A stretch of 64,000 bases of DNA from DATCYX01 sp963714425 (GTDB lineage Bacteria; Chloroflexota; Anaerolineae; Anaerolineales; UBA4823): contig CAVQOI010000008.1 in the NCBI GenBank assembly GCA_963714425.1, positions 496,001 to 560,000 of the forward strand. Direction: 5' to 3'. Both the position numbers and the translations under genes were made by a program. Shown here one piece after another: positions 9,249-18,340 of the stretch (positions within the stretch are counted from its first letter, which is position 1; each line of letters starts with the position of its first letter). Below the pieces are notes generated by a model. The model worked only from the letters and a program-made list of their open reading frames with translations. It had not been told where the DNA came from and did no database searches.

Positions 9249-10522
9249 TGAGCGTTTCCCAACGCATTGTACTCGTGTTGCTCTTAGCCAGCCTGCTCGC
9301 TGGGATCATTACTGGCAGCAATCTCTACTATCGGCTCGCATATTTGTGGGGATTTTTGATAGGAAGTAGCTGGCTGGTTTCCCGGTTAGCCCTTCGTGGC
9401 GTGCACTTTCGGCGAACTGCGCGGTCATTACGGGCTCAGGTGGGGCAAATATTTGAAGAACGCTTTGAAGTATACAATGACAGCCGCCTACCTCGTCTTT
9501 GGCTGGAAGTGCGCGATGAAGCTCCTTTGCCTGGTGTGCGTGGTTCTCAGGTTCTCAGTACTCTTCGGGGGAGGGAGAGCCGCACTTATCTGGTTCGGAC
9601 TCGACTTATCAAACGCGGAGTATTTCCATTAGGGCCGACCACGCTGGCTTCCGGCGATCTTTTCGGTTTGTTCCCGGTGAGTCGAGTTTACCCTTCACAT
9701 GAGGCTGTGCTCGTTTATCCGATGATGGTCGATTTGCATGCATTTCCCAGCCCGCAGGGATGGCTATCTGGGGGGGAAGCTCTACGCCGGCGTACGCATC
9801 AGATCACTGCAAATGCAGCAGGTGTGCGCGAGTATGCGCCTGGAGATCCGCTAAACCGCATTCATTGGATCAGCACTGCTCGCCGGAGCCGCCTTATTGT
9901 GAAAGAATTTGAGTTAGACCCTCTTTCAGAGGTGTGGATTTTTGTTGATGCTTCCCGCTATGTCCACAGCCAGCTCCCACAAGTATCTTTGCCTGCAGAC
10001 GAACGCGATTTGTGGCAGCCAAATGTGAGAATCCCCCTTCCTCCATCTACCGTTGAATACGCAGTGAGCATTGCTGCGTCACTGGCACGCTTCTTTTTAC
10101 AGCATAGGCGCTCGGTGGGTCTTGTTTATGCTGGACGATATTTCGGCGCACTTTCTGCAGAGCGTGGCGGTCGCCAATTAGGGAAAATCCTTGAAACGTT
10201 ATCGCTGCTTCGTGCAGAAGGGAGGATCGCATTGCAGTCATTAGTGGATACCCAAATACGCAGCTTACCACGCGGGAGCACGACGATATTGATTACACCG
10301 TCAAGCGGAAATGAGGTAGTGCTCTCAGCGGAGCTCCTCTCACGGCGAGGGATGCGACCAGTGGTTGTACTCTTGGATGCAGCTTCGTTCGGTGGCTCGT
10401 CTGGAACCGGGCGGATTGCCTCCAACTTGGAGCTTATCGGCGTTCCCGTCTGCCGGGTAGCATACGGAGACAATTTGTCCAGCGCGCTCTCTGACGCGGC
10501 TCGTAGTCAGGTCTGGGTGTAG
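9248..10522 (+). CDS. DUF58 domain protein
   Basis: The 424-residue product has two N-terminal membrane helices (about residues 8-45), a beta-rich segment, and the DUF58 core motif 'YAPGDPLNRIHWISTARR' near residues 197-214 followed by 'RLIVKEFELDP'. The remainder is a von Willebrand A-like fold with 'VWIFVDASRY'. DUF58 proteins are the usual partners of MoxR ATPases; their biochemical role is not settled. It overlaps the MoxR gene by one base, so the two are certainly an operon. Confidence 0.9.
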   Translation: MSVSQRIVLVLLLASLLAGIITGSNLYYRLAYLWGFLIGSSWLVSRLALRGVHFRRTARSLRAQVGQIFEERFEVYNDSRLPRLWLEVRDEAPLPGVRGSQVLSTLRGRESRTYLVRTRLIKRGVFPLGPTTLASGDLFGLFPVSRVYPSHEAVLVYPMMVDLHAFPSPQGWLSGGEALRRRTHQITANAAGVREYAPGDPLNRIHWISTARRSRLIVKEFELDPLSEVWIFVDASRYVHSQLPQVSLPADERDLWQPNVRIPLPPSTVEYAVSIAASLARFFLQHRRSVGLVYAGRYFGALSAERGGRQLGKILETLSLLRAEGRIALQSLVDTQIRSLPRGSTTILITPSSGNEVVLSAELLSRRGMRPVVVLLDAASFGGSSGTGRIASNLELIGVPVCRVAYGDNLSSALSDAARSQVWV

Positions 10523-10600
10523 CTATTACCTGCTCGATTTAGTATCCTTGTTTTCAAGTGGATGCTATTTCCAATAATTACACCCTAACAAGAATGTTGC

Positions 10601-10628
10601 TTACACATCTTGAATTATCGGATATAAA
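10601..10628 (+). promoter_or_regulatory. Possible promoter for the phosphodiester glycosidase gene
   Basis: TTACAC at 10601-10606 and TATAAA at 10623-10628 are 16 bases apart. The -35 match is poor. A start site just after 10630 would make the ATG at 10739 the relevant start codon and leave a leader of about 100 bases. Confidence 0.25.
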
Positions 10629-10738
10629 TGAGCAGTAATGTACCTAAGGTATTTAGTAACCCTTGTTCAATTCATGGGAAGACGTTACCATGCGGGAACT
10701 GCAAAACAAATCAACCAAATAACAACAGGCCACTTTCA

Positions 10739-12457
10739 ATGAGAATTTCACGGATCACCAGCTTAATTCTGCTTTTCCTGATTACCTTCAACCGCATAGA
10801 TGATGTTCTGGCTTCAAGTCATTGGGAACCAGACGCTCCAGACGCCTGGGAAGTCGTTGGCACAGGCATCGAGTATCAGAAATATCGGCGCACGAGTCCA
10901 CGCGTGATGAATATTTTTGTAGCTCGCATGGCTCGCAGTAATACCAATGCTATCATCGAAAGCAGCATCGGTCAGGGCAGGTTGTCTGGCGGCACAGAGA
11001 CGGTTAGTGGAATGGCTGCGCGCTACGATCAGGCGATCAATTCCTGGGGATTGCCTTGGGGCAACCGTAATCGAGTAGTCATTGCAATAAACGGCTACTT
11101 TTTTGGTCCTAGTCACGAGCCCTCCGGTGTCCCTTGGAGCGGGCAGATTTACTCTAGCTGGTACTCCAAGCGGTTCACAGAGGTGCGCGGTGATGCGGGG
11201 TTTACCTGGTTATCAGATCGCACTGCCTTTATCGGCAAGTGTGTTTCTCACCGATCAGAGAGGAATGATGTCACTTTTGTCGGTGCGAGCTATGATCCCA
11301 ATATTGACGCTATCAATGTTGTCCGAGACGACGAAGAATTAATCCTTTTTACCCCTCAGTATGATTCTACGACAAGAACTCTCGAGACCGGAGCGATCCC
11401 GCGCGTTGAAATTCTCATCGAGGTCACTCGTCCAACCCGCCTTATCTCTGATCCCTCTTACGTGCGTGGCTACATCCGCCAGATTCGCCGGAATGCCGGC
11501 TCAACACACATCCCGTTCGATCATATCGTCCTATCTGCCTGGGGATCCATCGGTCAGAGCCTAGTCAGCCGGATCAACAATGGAGATATCGAAGTTGGGA
11601 ATGAGGTGCGGATCACACAGGAGATTACTGATTGTCCGGTCGATGCTCAACACGATTGGTCAGGTGCATATGCAGGCATTGGAGGCGATTATCATTTTTT
11701 GAATGGTGGGGCTTATACTGCACCAAACAATCCTGACGCGGGTGTGCCCAATTCGCGAACAGTGATTGCTTACAATAACTCCTATGTTTTTTTCGTTGTC
11801 GTGGATGCGTTCGATCCAGGTGTGAGTATGGGAATAACCATACGCGAACTATCGGACTGGATGGAATCGACCTTAGGTGCGACGGACGCGGTCAGCCTGG
11901 ATAGCGGCGGCTCGTCAACCATGGTAGTTAATGGTCAGGTAGTCAACAATACAACCTGCAATTACACGCGACAGTGTGGAACCCAGAACGCAACTCAATC
12001 GGATGAGCTTACTCTAACACCAACGTCCCCGGATAAACCCAGCGCTGAGTGGTCTGTAGACGATGTGCAGCCTCTGGTTGGAAACGGCATAATGATGGTC
12101 GCAGTAGATCCATTGGCTCGCTCGAATTCGTTCAGCACCGGACAAGCGATGACAGTCCTTCAGCAGACCAGCCTCAGGCTTGGGCCGGGCTCGAATTATG
12201 CTACTTTGGCAACCCTAAACAGTGGGGCACAGGGATCTGTACAGGCGCACTCTATCAACGGTGTTTTAGCAAAAGGCTCATACTGGTGGAAGCTAGGAGT
12301 AGGTGGAAATACGGGCTGGGTGCGAGAAGAGCATCTCCAAGGAGGGCAGGTACCCCCCCCTCCGGTTGAAAACCCCCAGTATTTCCCGTTGCTCAACGCT
12401 CATTTATTCCCTCGCTATCTGCTTAATAATCTTTTTGCGATTGTTGATTTCCATTAA
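10739..12457 (+). CDS. Secreted phosphodiester glycosidase (NAGPA-like) with C-terminal SH3 domain
   Basis: From ATG 10739 the protein is 572 residues and begins with a signal peptide (basic MRISR, hydrophobic core, cleavage near 'VLASS'); the frame also stays open to ATG 10628. The main domain matches the phosphodiester glycosidase family (PF09992): 'VVIAINGYFFG', 'VVDAFDPGVSMGITIRELSD' and 'DAVSLDSGGSSTMVVNGQVV' are its conserved blocks. Family members cleave sugar-phosphodiester bonds, as in exposing mannose-6-phosphate in animals or trimming exopolysaccharide in bacteria. A bacterial SH3-type module follows ('TSLRLGPGSNYATLATL ... WWKLGVGGNTGWVREEHL'), suggesting cell-wall binding. The end contains 'NPQYFPLLN', close to the LPxL tails of other secreted proteins here. 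Confidence 0.88.
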   Translation: MRISRITSLILLFLITFNRIDDVLASSHWEPDAPDAWEVVGTGIEYQKYRRTSPRVMNIFVARMARSNTNAIIESSIGQGRLSGGTETVSGMAARYDQAINSWGLPWGNRNRVVIAINGYFFGPSHEPSGVPWSGQIYSSWYSKRFTEVRGDAGFTWLSDRTAFIGKCVSHRSERNDVTFVGASYDPNIDAINVVRDDEELILFTPQYDSTTRTLETGAIPRVEILIEVTRPTRLISDPSYVRGYIRQIRRNAGSTHIPFDHIVLSAWGSIGQSLVSRINNGDIEVGNEVRITQEITDCPVDAQHDWSGAYAGIGGDYHFLNGGAYTAPNNPDAGVPNSRTVIAYNNSYVFFVVVDAFDPGVSMGITIRELSDWMESTLGATDAVSLDSGGSSTMVVNGQVVNNTTCNYTRQCGTQNATQSDELTLTPTSPDKPSAEWSVDDVQPLVGNGIMMVAVDPLARSNSFSTGQAMTVLQQTSLRLGPGSNYATLATLNSGAQGSVQAHSINGVLAKGSYWWKLGVGGNTGWVREEHLQGGQVPPPPVENPQYFPLLNAHLFPRYLLNNLFAIVDFH

Positions 12458-12506
12458 TTGTCAATTCACGCAGAATGTTATCCTCACTGCGATAATCACT
12501 TAGGCA

Positions 12507-13874
12507 TTATAGTTGACCTGAGTCTTCCATTTCTGCAATCGTTTTAATATAACCAGGATCAGAGTATCGTTCCAGGGCAAATGCTGGCGCATATTTTGGA
12601 AGTTGGGTTCCACAGACATGCGCTGCCAGCAGCTCTCCCGCAGCACATGCAGCCATCAACCCATAACCAGAGAGCGCTCCTATGGCGAATGCGCCGCCAA
12701 CCGGTAATGGTCCGATCAGCGGACGGTTTTCGCGCGTTTTTGTGTAATAGCCACCATCCATTATTGGCCGAGGGGCATTGTGGAAATATGTTTGTAATCC
12801 CGGGATCATCGCACTTAGACCACGAAGTACCAGATCGGGATATTGGTCATCCAGCGCTGGTGGCCAGGTGGGATCGACGACATGCGATCGGTACTCCCAT
12901 AGCATCAGGAGAATATTGCTATCCCGGCCTCCCTCCGGCCGGGTATGCACACCCGAGGGCATTTCTTCAAGCATCCAGTGCAGTCCATCAGCGCGCAATA
13001 GCTCCTGTTCTTCCACGGACCAGGGCAGCGTTTGATTGTCAGTCCAAATAAGTAAAGGCGCGCTGCGATCAATGACATGCTTAACATCGCGAAACGCTAC
13101 TTTCAAATGCAGCTCACAGAATACGGGTAATTCAATGCCTAATTTTTGACCCACATGCTTGAAATATGGGCCGGCGGCGTTAATGAAGATTGGTGTTGCA
13201 ATAGAGTCTCCATTTTCCAGCCGCACTCCCCGAACCCTTCCACTTGTGACTATTACTTCCTCAACCGTCGACTGAGAGATCGAGACACCATGTGATCGAC
13301 CCTGCTCGAGTAAATACATTCCCAATTGCTGCGCGCTAAACCAGCCGGCTCGTCGGACGTGCAAGGCAGCGATAACAGATGGCGATAAGTACGGGAAATG
13401 CTTACGGATTAAGCCCGGCTCCAGGATCAGGTCAGCTCCGGTCGGTTGGTTTTCGAATCCTTCGTCGGGGGCTGGGAGATAATCAGAATTAGCCTGATTG
13501 CTACCATGAATGCGCAGATCGCCAGCTCCCAATGTTGGAGGCCGCCTGGCGGCTTCCAACAACACCGGAATATTGGTTGGGTTTGCAGTAAGGTACAGAT
13601 AGCCACGACGGTTGAGGTTAAATACGTTGCTGCTCTCTCGGGCAAGGTCTTCCATCAGGTCGATGCTTCGGTTCATCAGGGAGACCATCGCATCTCCAGG
13701 ACCAGGCCACCAGTTCCGGTAGCATTCAGTAGATTTATCGCTTGTCAAGCTCAGAGGAGGGCGCGGGTCGACTAAGAGGATATTCCGGATCCCGTGGTGG
13801 TAAGCCAGGTGATAAGCAGCGCTGATACCAGCTATCCCTGCGCCGCAGATAACCATATCGGCTGATGAGTTCAT
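12507..13874 (-). CDS. FAD-dependent oxidoreductase (DAO family)
   Basis: With the start at 13874 the product is 455 residues and begins almost directly with the FAD-binding Rossmann motif 'MVICGAGIAGISAAYHLAYH'. An upstream in-frame start at 13943 would overlap the alaX-like gene and adds no domain. A second FAD-contact segment 'FINAAGPYFKHVGQKLGIEL' and the C-terminal 'GPLPVGGAFAIGALSGYGLM' are typical of the D-amino-acid oxidase / sarcosine oxidase / glycine oxidase superfamily. The substrate cannot be read from the sequence. It lies 4 bases downstream of the AlaX-like gene on the same strand, so a link to amino-acid metabolism is plausible. Confidence 0.88.
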   Translation of the reverse strand: MNSSADMVICGAGIAGISAAYHLAYHHGIRNILLVDPRPPLSLTSDKSTECYRNWWPGPGDAMVSLMNRSIDLMEDLARESSNVFNLNRRGYLYLTANPTNIPVLLEAARRPPTLGAGDLRIHGSNQANSDYLPAPDEGFENQPTGADLILEPGLIRKHFPYLSPSVIAALHVRRAGWFSAQQLGMYLLEQGRSHGVSISQSTVEEVIVTSGRVRGVRLENGDSIATPIFINAAGPYFKHVGQKLGIELPVFCELHLKVAFRDVKHVIDRSAPLLIWTDNQTLPWSVEEQELLRADGLHWMLEEMPSGVHTRPEGGRDSNILLMLWEYRSHVVDPTWPPALDDQYPDLVLRGLSAMIPGLQTYFHNAPRPIMDGGYYTKTRENRPLIGPLPVGGAFAIGALSGYGLMAACAAGELLAAHVCGTQLPKYAPAFALERYSDPGYIKTIAEMEDSGQL

Positions 13875-13878
13875 TGCA

Positions 13879-14607
13879 TTACGTTTGATCGTGGACTTCG
13901 ATGTAAATGCGTTTGTTAATCTTGCCCTTGCTTTTATAATCAACTACGCGGATTTCACCCACCTCTGACGTGTTGGTAACATGCGTGCCACCATCGGCTT
14001 GTAGGTCTAATCCCACAATCTCGACAACGCGTACCTGTTGGATGCCCTCGGGCAAAAGGTTGATCTTGGTACGAATGAGGTCAGGGATTTGGAATGCTTC
14101 CTGGCGCGGCAGTATCTTAATACGCACTTCCCTAGAATTTGCAACCTCTCTATTGATAGATTCCTGGATATCGTCGACCAGCTCGCGTTGGAGCGTCTCA
14201 AATTCAAAATCCATGCGACCTTGTAGAGGATCCATGTCGCCCCCAGTCACCGAAGCTCCGTAGTCTCGAAAGATGACACCGCACAAGATATGCATGGCTG
14301 TATGGGTGCGCATCAGTTTATATCGGCGCTCCCAATCGATGTGTCCGTTGATCTGCTCCCCAGGTTTTGGGAGTGCGACTTCAGCGCCTACGTAATGGAA
14401 AACATCTTCGCCGATCTTTCTAGCCCGGATCACGTGGTAGTTCACACCTTGGACGTCTAGTTCACCGGAGTCAGCAGGTTGACCGCCTCCCCCTGGATAA
14501 AACGCCGTAGAATCGAGCACAACTGCATGGTTCGCATCATCTACATGGGTGATACTCGCATTGAAAGCTTGCAAGTAACTATCGGTCTGGTAGAGCAACT
14601 TTGTCAT
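13879..14607 (-). CDS. alaX: AlaX-like alanyl-tRNA editing protein
   Basis: The 242-residue protein matches stand-alone editing domains related to the alanyl-tRNA synthetase C-terminal half, which hydrolyse Ser- or Gly-tRNA(Ala). It has 'AFYPGGGGQPADSG' near the start, the zinc motif 'HTAMHIL' around residue 100, and 'ADGGTHVTNTSEVG' near residue 212. In most homologues the GGTHV motif is preceded by a zinc-binding cysteine (CGGTHV); here that position is aspartate, so the metal site may be altered or of a variant type. It is the middle gene of a likely three-gene minus-strand operon. Confidence 0.88.
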   Translation of the reverse strand: MTKLLYQTDSYLQAFNASITHVDDANHAVVLDSTAFYPGGGGQPADSGELDVQGVNYHVIRARKIGEDVFHYVGAEVALPKPGEQINGHIDWERRYKLMRTHTAMHILCGVIFRDYGASVTGGDMDPLQGRMDFEFETLQRELVDDIQESINREVANSREVRIKILPRQEAFQIPDLIRTKINLLPEGIQQVRVVEIVGLDLQADGGTHVTNTSEVGEIRVVDYKSKGKINKRIYIEVHDQT

Positions 14608-14624
14608 AGTATCCCTGTATGATT

Positions 14625-15140
14625 TTATTCGGTATCAGGTTTGCTGTATTGCCATAGGATCCATTGAGAGACGAGCCCAAACACCACGAGCACGATGAAT
14701 AATCCTGTGGAGCCTATGCTGGTGAATTGTAGAAATTGGATAACAACTGTCGCGCCAAGGAGTGACGAAATCAAAATGATTGGCAATGCTCCCCACATTA
14801 GGGTCAATATTCCGCTGGCGAGGGCTGTCAGAAAAACATAGATTACATTGATCCAATCCGTATCCCAACCTAATGCACCAGGCAGGTATAGGCAGATATA
14901 GCCTCCAGCGACAAACGCAGCGGTGATCACCATGATTCTCTTAAAATAGATGACCAATAGTGACCCCAAAATGCCAAAGGTCATCGCAAAGATCATGAGC
15001 TCAATTTCATTGCGTGAGATTTCTAACAACTGGGCGAGCACAGACCCAGCGATCAGGCTAATCCCTCCGACGAAAAGCCAGCTGGATTGATGTGCACTGA
15101 CCAAGATAATGAAACCAACGACAATGAGGATCGTATCCAT
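14625..15140 (-). CDS. Small multi-pass membrane protein of unknown function
   Basis: The 171-residue protein is nearly all hydrophobic, with about six to seven predicted helices and few charged residues. It vaguely resembles the DUF4203/TMEM198-type membrane proteins, but I cannot support a family name. It is the first gene of the run leading to the AlaX-like and FAD oxidoreductase genes, 17 bases apart, and is divergent from the amidohydrolase gene at 15277. Confidence 0.7.
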   Translation of the reverse strand: MDTILIVVGFIILVSAHQSSWLFVGGISLIAGSVLAQLLEISRNEIELMIFAMTFGILGSLLVIYFKRIMVITAAFVAGGYICLYLPGALGWDTDWINVIYVFLTALASGILTLMWGALPIILISSLLGATVVIQFLQFTSIGSTGLFIVLVVFGLVSQWILWQYSKPDTE

Positions 15141-15276
15141 GGGCTAATATATGTATATTCAGTCCAGGTTGAGGGGTATACGTGTGGCCATACGATTGTA
15201 CCATTCGTTTTCAATCTTCAAGGTTGGCGCTCGTCACAATTTCGTGATAAAGTATAGTTCTCTAGGAGCCGGGGCT

Positions 15277-16314
15277 ATGGAATCCAAGGTAAACGATCTG
15301 GTCGTATTCTATCCTGATGGTCACCAAGAACATCTTGAAATGGGGCATCCTGAACGGCCTGAGCGTGTGGAGGCAATCCGGAATGCACTCCGCGAAAAGG
15401 GATGGTGGGATATTTACCCTCAGACCAAGCCGGTTGTCTTGGATCGGAATATTCTAGAATCAGTTCATACGCGCGCGTATCTGAGCATGCTTGAGGACGT
15501 TAGCAAGCACGCTGCTCATCTCGATATGGATACTTACACAACACCAGCAAGCTGGAAGCTGGCACTAAACGCTGCAGGCGGCGCTGTCGCTGTCGCTTCA
15601 CAAGTCTGGCGAAGGGTTTCGCGGCGTGGAATCGCACTTACTCGTCCACCTGGTCACCACGCCACCACGGATCAAGGGATGGGCTTTTGTTTGATTAATA
15701 ATATCGCTGTTGCAGCTCAGTATCTGATCCAGGTGGAAGGTGCAAGCCGCCTGGCTATCATCGATCTAGACCTGCATCACGGAAATGGCACACAGGATAT
15801 ATTTTGGCACCGTGGAGATGTTTTCTACTTCTCAACTCACCAATCTCCTTTATATCCTGGGAGTGGGAGTGAAGAGGAGACCGGTCATGGTGCAGGAGAA
15901 AGAACAACCGCCAACTTCCCATTACCGCCTGGCTCTGGAGATAAAGCATTTTTATCGATTATGGATAGCCTTATTCTCCCTCTCCTGAAGGGGTATGACC
16001 CCGAGATGATTCTGGTCAGCTTCGGTTTTGATCCTCATTGGCGCGATCCATTGGGCAGCTTATTGCTCTCTGCAGCAGGATATGGCAAATTAATTGAACG
16101 ACTGACAAATTATGCTGACGAGAATGCCCAGGGAAAAATCGCCCTCTTCCTAGAGGGAGGTTACGATCTGGACGCTGGGGCCGCCTGCTCACAAGCCGCC
16201 GTTGCGGCTCTCATAGCGCAGCAATATGATGATCCATTAGGTCCATCACCACAGGAGGAAAGTCGCTATTGGATGGTGATGGCGCAACGCGCACGAGAGA
16301 TTTGGAATTTATGA
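15277..16314 (+). CDS. Histone-deacetylase-like amidohydrolase
   Basis: I choose ATG 15277 because AGGAG lies about 10 bases upstream and the protein then starts at the expected place; an ATG at 15151 would add 42 residues lacking family similarity. The 345-residue product carries the class II HDAC / acetylpolyamine amidohydrolase motifs: 'GHPERPERV', 'TRPPGHHATTDQGMGFCLIN' (catalytic histidines), 'IIDLDLHHGNGTQD' (zinc-binding Asp and His), and 'FGFDPHWRDPLG' (second zinc Asp region). Such bacterial enzymes deacetylate polyamines or other acetylamides; the substrate is not evident. It begins a plus-strand run of five closely spaced genes. Confidence 0.93.
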   Translation: MESKVNDLVVFYPDGHQEHLEMGHPERPERVEAIRNALREKGWWDIYPQTKPVVLDRNILESVHTRAYLSMLEDVSKHAAHLDMDTYTTPASWKLALNAAGGAVAVASQVWRRVSRRGIALTRPPGHHATTDQGMGFCLINNIAVAAQYLIQVEGASRLAIIDLDLHHGNGTQDIFWHRGDVFYFSTHQSPLYPGSGSEEETGHGAGERTTANFPLPPGSGDKAFLSIMDSLILPLLKGYDPEMILVSFGFDPHWRDPLGSLLLSAAGYGKLIERLTNYADENAQGKIALFLEGGYDLDAGAACSQAAVAALIAQQYDDPLGPSPQEESRYWMVMAQRAREIWNL

Positions 16315-16323
16315 AGGAGCTTT

Positions 16324-18285
16324 ATGGAAAAACAGTCGGCTGTATTTATTGACTTTGAGAATATTGCTTTGTGGGCGGAAAGAGAGTTCTTCGATTTTGG
16401 GTTAACTCCTTTAATGGCTTATGTGCAAAGTCGTGGTCCAGCAGTCGTAAAACGCGCATACGGGGACTGGAGCAGATTCCAGCGTTATCGTGATGAGCTC
16501 ATGAACCTTTCCATCGACCTAATTCAGATTTATAGTGTCCGAGCCGGTAAGAATCGAGCGGATATCCGCATGGCTATCGACGCATTGGAAACTGCAATCA
16601 TGCGTCCCCAAATTCATACATTTGTGATTGTTTCAGGTGACAGCGATTTCAGCCCACTTGCTGCAAAATTGAGAGAGTACGGACGTTACATTATCGGTAT
16701 CGGACCGCGAAGTATCACCCATAATTTGCTGGTGAAGTCTTGTGACGAGTTTGTGTACCTTGAAACTGCTCTAGGACAGGCAGATGAAGTTGCCGTTGAG
16801 ACTAGCACGGAACGCGAACTCGCCCGCGACGCGCTTAGAAGGGCACTCCAGGCACATGGCCAACGCGGTGAATTTCCAATCCTGGCTGCTCGCTTAAAAC
16901 AAACAATGCTTTTGATGCATCCGGCTTTTAACGAAGCAAATTTTGGCCATTCCCAATTCAAATCCTGGCTCGATGAAAACAGTGATGTTGTTAAATTATT
17001 TTTGAAGGACCTGCAACTTTATGTAACACCCGTGGATTATATCGTACGCGGCGAAAGTGGGATGACCCCAGTAGAGCTGCCTGAACAGACAGAACCAATC
17101 CCATCCGGTCCATTTCCTAGCCTGGATGCCCAATACCGCCAATTATTCTCACGCTTGAAGATGATTAGCGCCGATTACCGAACACGTCGAGACGTGTTGC
17201 GGGATGTCTACCGAGAATTGTCTGAGCATCCAGGCGAGCTGACCACAGACGAATTGCTCAATTTGTTGAGAGATCGATACGCTGCACAGGACCTGCTCCG
17301 AAGCAAGCCAGTCTTACGGGAGATCTTACAAATAGGTTACCGGCAGCGTGCTTTCGATTATGGAAATGAGAACGCTTCTTTGCATGTACCCGTACAACTT
17401 TTAAAAGGGATTGATAACGAGGCGGACTTTATTCGCCGGGTTGAATCCGACTATGTATACGAATTAATTCGCGCTGGATTGGAGTTCGATCCTGGAGAGA
17501 TGGCATGTACAATACTCAATGAGCGCGAACAAACTGAGTACATAGAAGAATTGATAGAAGATTTATTGTCGCGTGGAATGATCGTCCAGAGGGGGACTAA
17601 GTATTATTTACCCGGCAATGATACCATCCCGTTCCGGGATGATCCTTCTGTCCGAAATATTTGCGAGGATATTGCTAACACCGAAATTCCGTTGAGCATT
17701 GCTCCAGGGGTTGTTTCTGCACGAAGCCTGGCGCGTACTGCAATGGTGCAGCGATCTCAAGATTTTGTTGCTTCAGCAAATAATTTCTTATTAGCATGTC
17801 GACTTCAATGGGATGCCGTGGAGCACAATGATAACGGAGCAACCGTACAGGATTTACGCTGGTATATGGCTTCCTATGCTTCAGCGATTGCTGGCAAACT
17901 CTCCCAGGTCAACCATGATTATATAGCTGCACGACCGTACTACATCGCCTTTTTCGCCCTTGTCCAGGAAGATGACCCACTCTGGGCTAGAATGCGGGGT
18001 TTGATCAACCCCATGCTTTCCTATTATTGGGCGAATTCAGCGCGAGAATTGGATCTGAATACCACATCGTGGAATATAGGTGTCGCATCACCAGCCCAGA
18101 TCGCTGCATCCATCTTTAACCATCCGAATAGCAAATTGCAAAAACAGTGGCTAAAAATTACTGCTGATTTGGCAGAGGTAAACTCAGGGTTATTGGAAAG
18201 GGTTGCAGACCAGATTACCCATGATCGCGGCGAGACGCCCGATGGCATGCAGCTGGCAGAAGCGATACGAAAGCTTCTTGTTTGA
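16324..18285 (+). CDS. NYN domain (PIN-like) protein with LOTUS/OST-HTH domain
   Basis: The 653-residue protein begins with a NYN domain: 'AVFIDFENIALWAE' (first catalytic Asp), 'KNRADIRMAIDALE' (second Asp) and 'FVIVSGDSDFSPLAAKLREY' (third Asp cluster), the LabA/DUF88-type metal-dependent nuclease fold. Next, around residues 165-245, comes a winged-helix segment with 'LRRALQAHGQRGEFPILAAR' and 'NFGHSQFKSWLDEN', matching the LOTUS/OST-HTH RNA-binding domain. The C-terminal 400 residues are mostly helical, of unknown function. NYN-LOTUS proteins are thought to act on RNA. GGAG lies upstream of the ATG, 9 bases after the previous stop. Confidence 0.9.
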   Translation: MEKQSAVFIDFENIALWAEREFFDFGLTPLMAYVQSRGPAVVKRAYGDWSRFQRYRDELMNLSIDLIQIYSVRAGKNRADIRMAIDALETAIMRPQIHTFVIVSGDSDFSPLAAKLREYGRYIIGIGPRSITHNLLVKSCDEFVYLETALGQADEVAVETSTERELARDALRRALQAHGQRGEFPILAARLKQTMLLMHPAFNEANFGHSQFKSWLDENSDVVKLFLKDLQLYVTPVDYIVRGESGMTPVELPEQTEPIPSGPFPSLDAQYRQLFSRLKMISADYRTRRDVLRDVYRELSEHPGELTTDELLNLLRDRYAAQDLLRSKPVLREILQIGYRQRAFDYGNENASLHVPVQLLKGIDNEADFIRRVESDYVYELIRAGLEFDPGEMACTILNEREQTEYIEELIEDLLSRGMIVQRGTKYYLPGNDTIPFRDDPSVRNICEDIANTEIPLSIAPGVVSARSLARTAMVQRSQDFVASANNFLLACRLQWDAVEHNDNGATVQDLRWYMASYASAIAGKLSQVNHDYIAARPYYIAFFALVQEDDPLWARMRGLINPMLSYYWANSARELDLNTTSWNIGVASPAQIAASIFNHPNSKLQKQWLKITADLAEVNSGLLERVADQITHDRGETPDGMQLAEAIRKLLV

Positions 18286-18340
18286 TAAGGGTGGTTACAA
18301 TGTGCGCAAAGCTTAAAAAGTCAGTAAATTTGGAAAAGAC

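Noticed and set aside
10628..10738. N-terminal extension of the phosphodiester glycosidase with four cysteines and histidine
   Set aside because: The sequence (CSIHGKTLPCGNC) looks metal-binding at first sight, but the signal peptide begins only at the ATG at 10739 and a promoter-like TATAAA overlaps the upstream start.
13446..13775. Plus-strand open frame within the FAD oxidoreductase gene
   Set aside because: It overlaps a well-supported gene and has no signature of its own.
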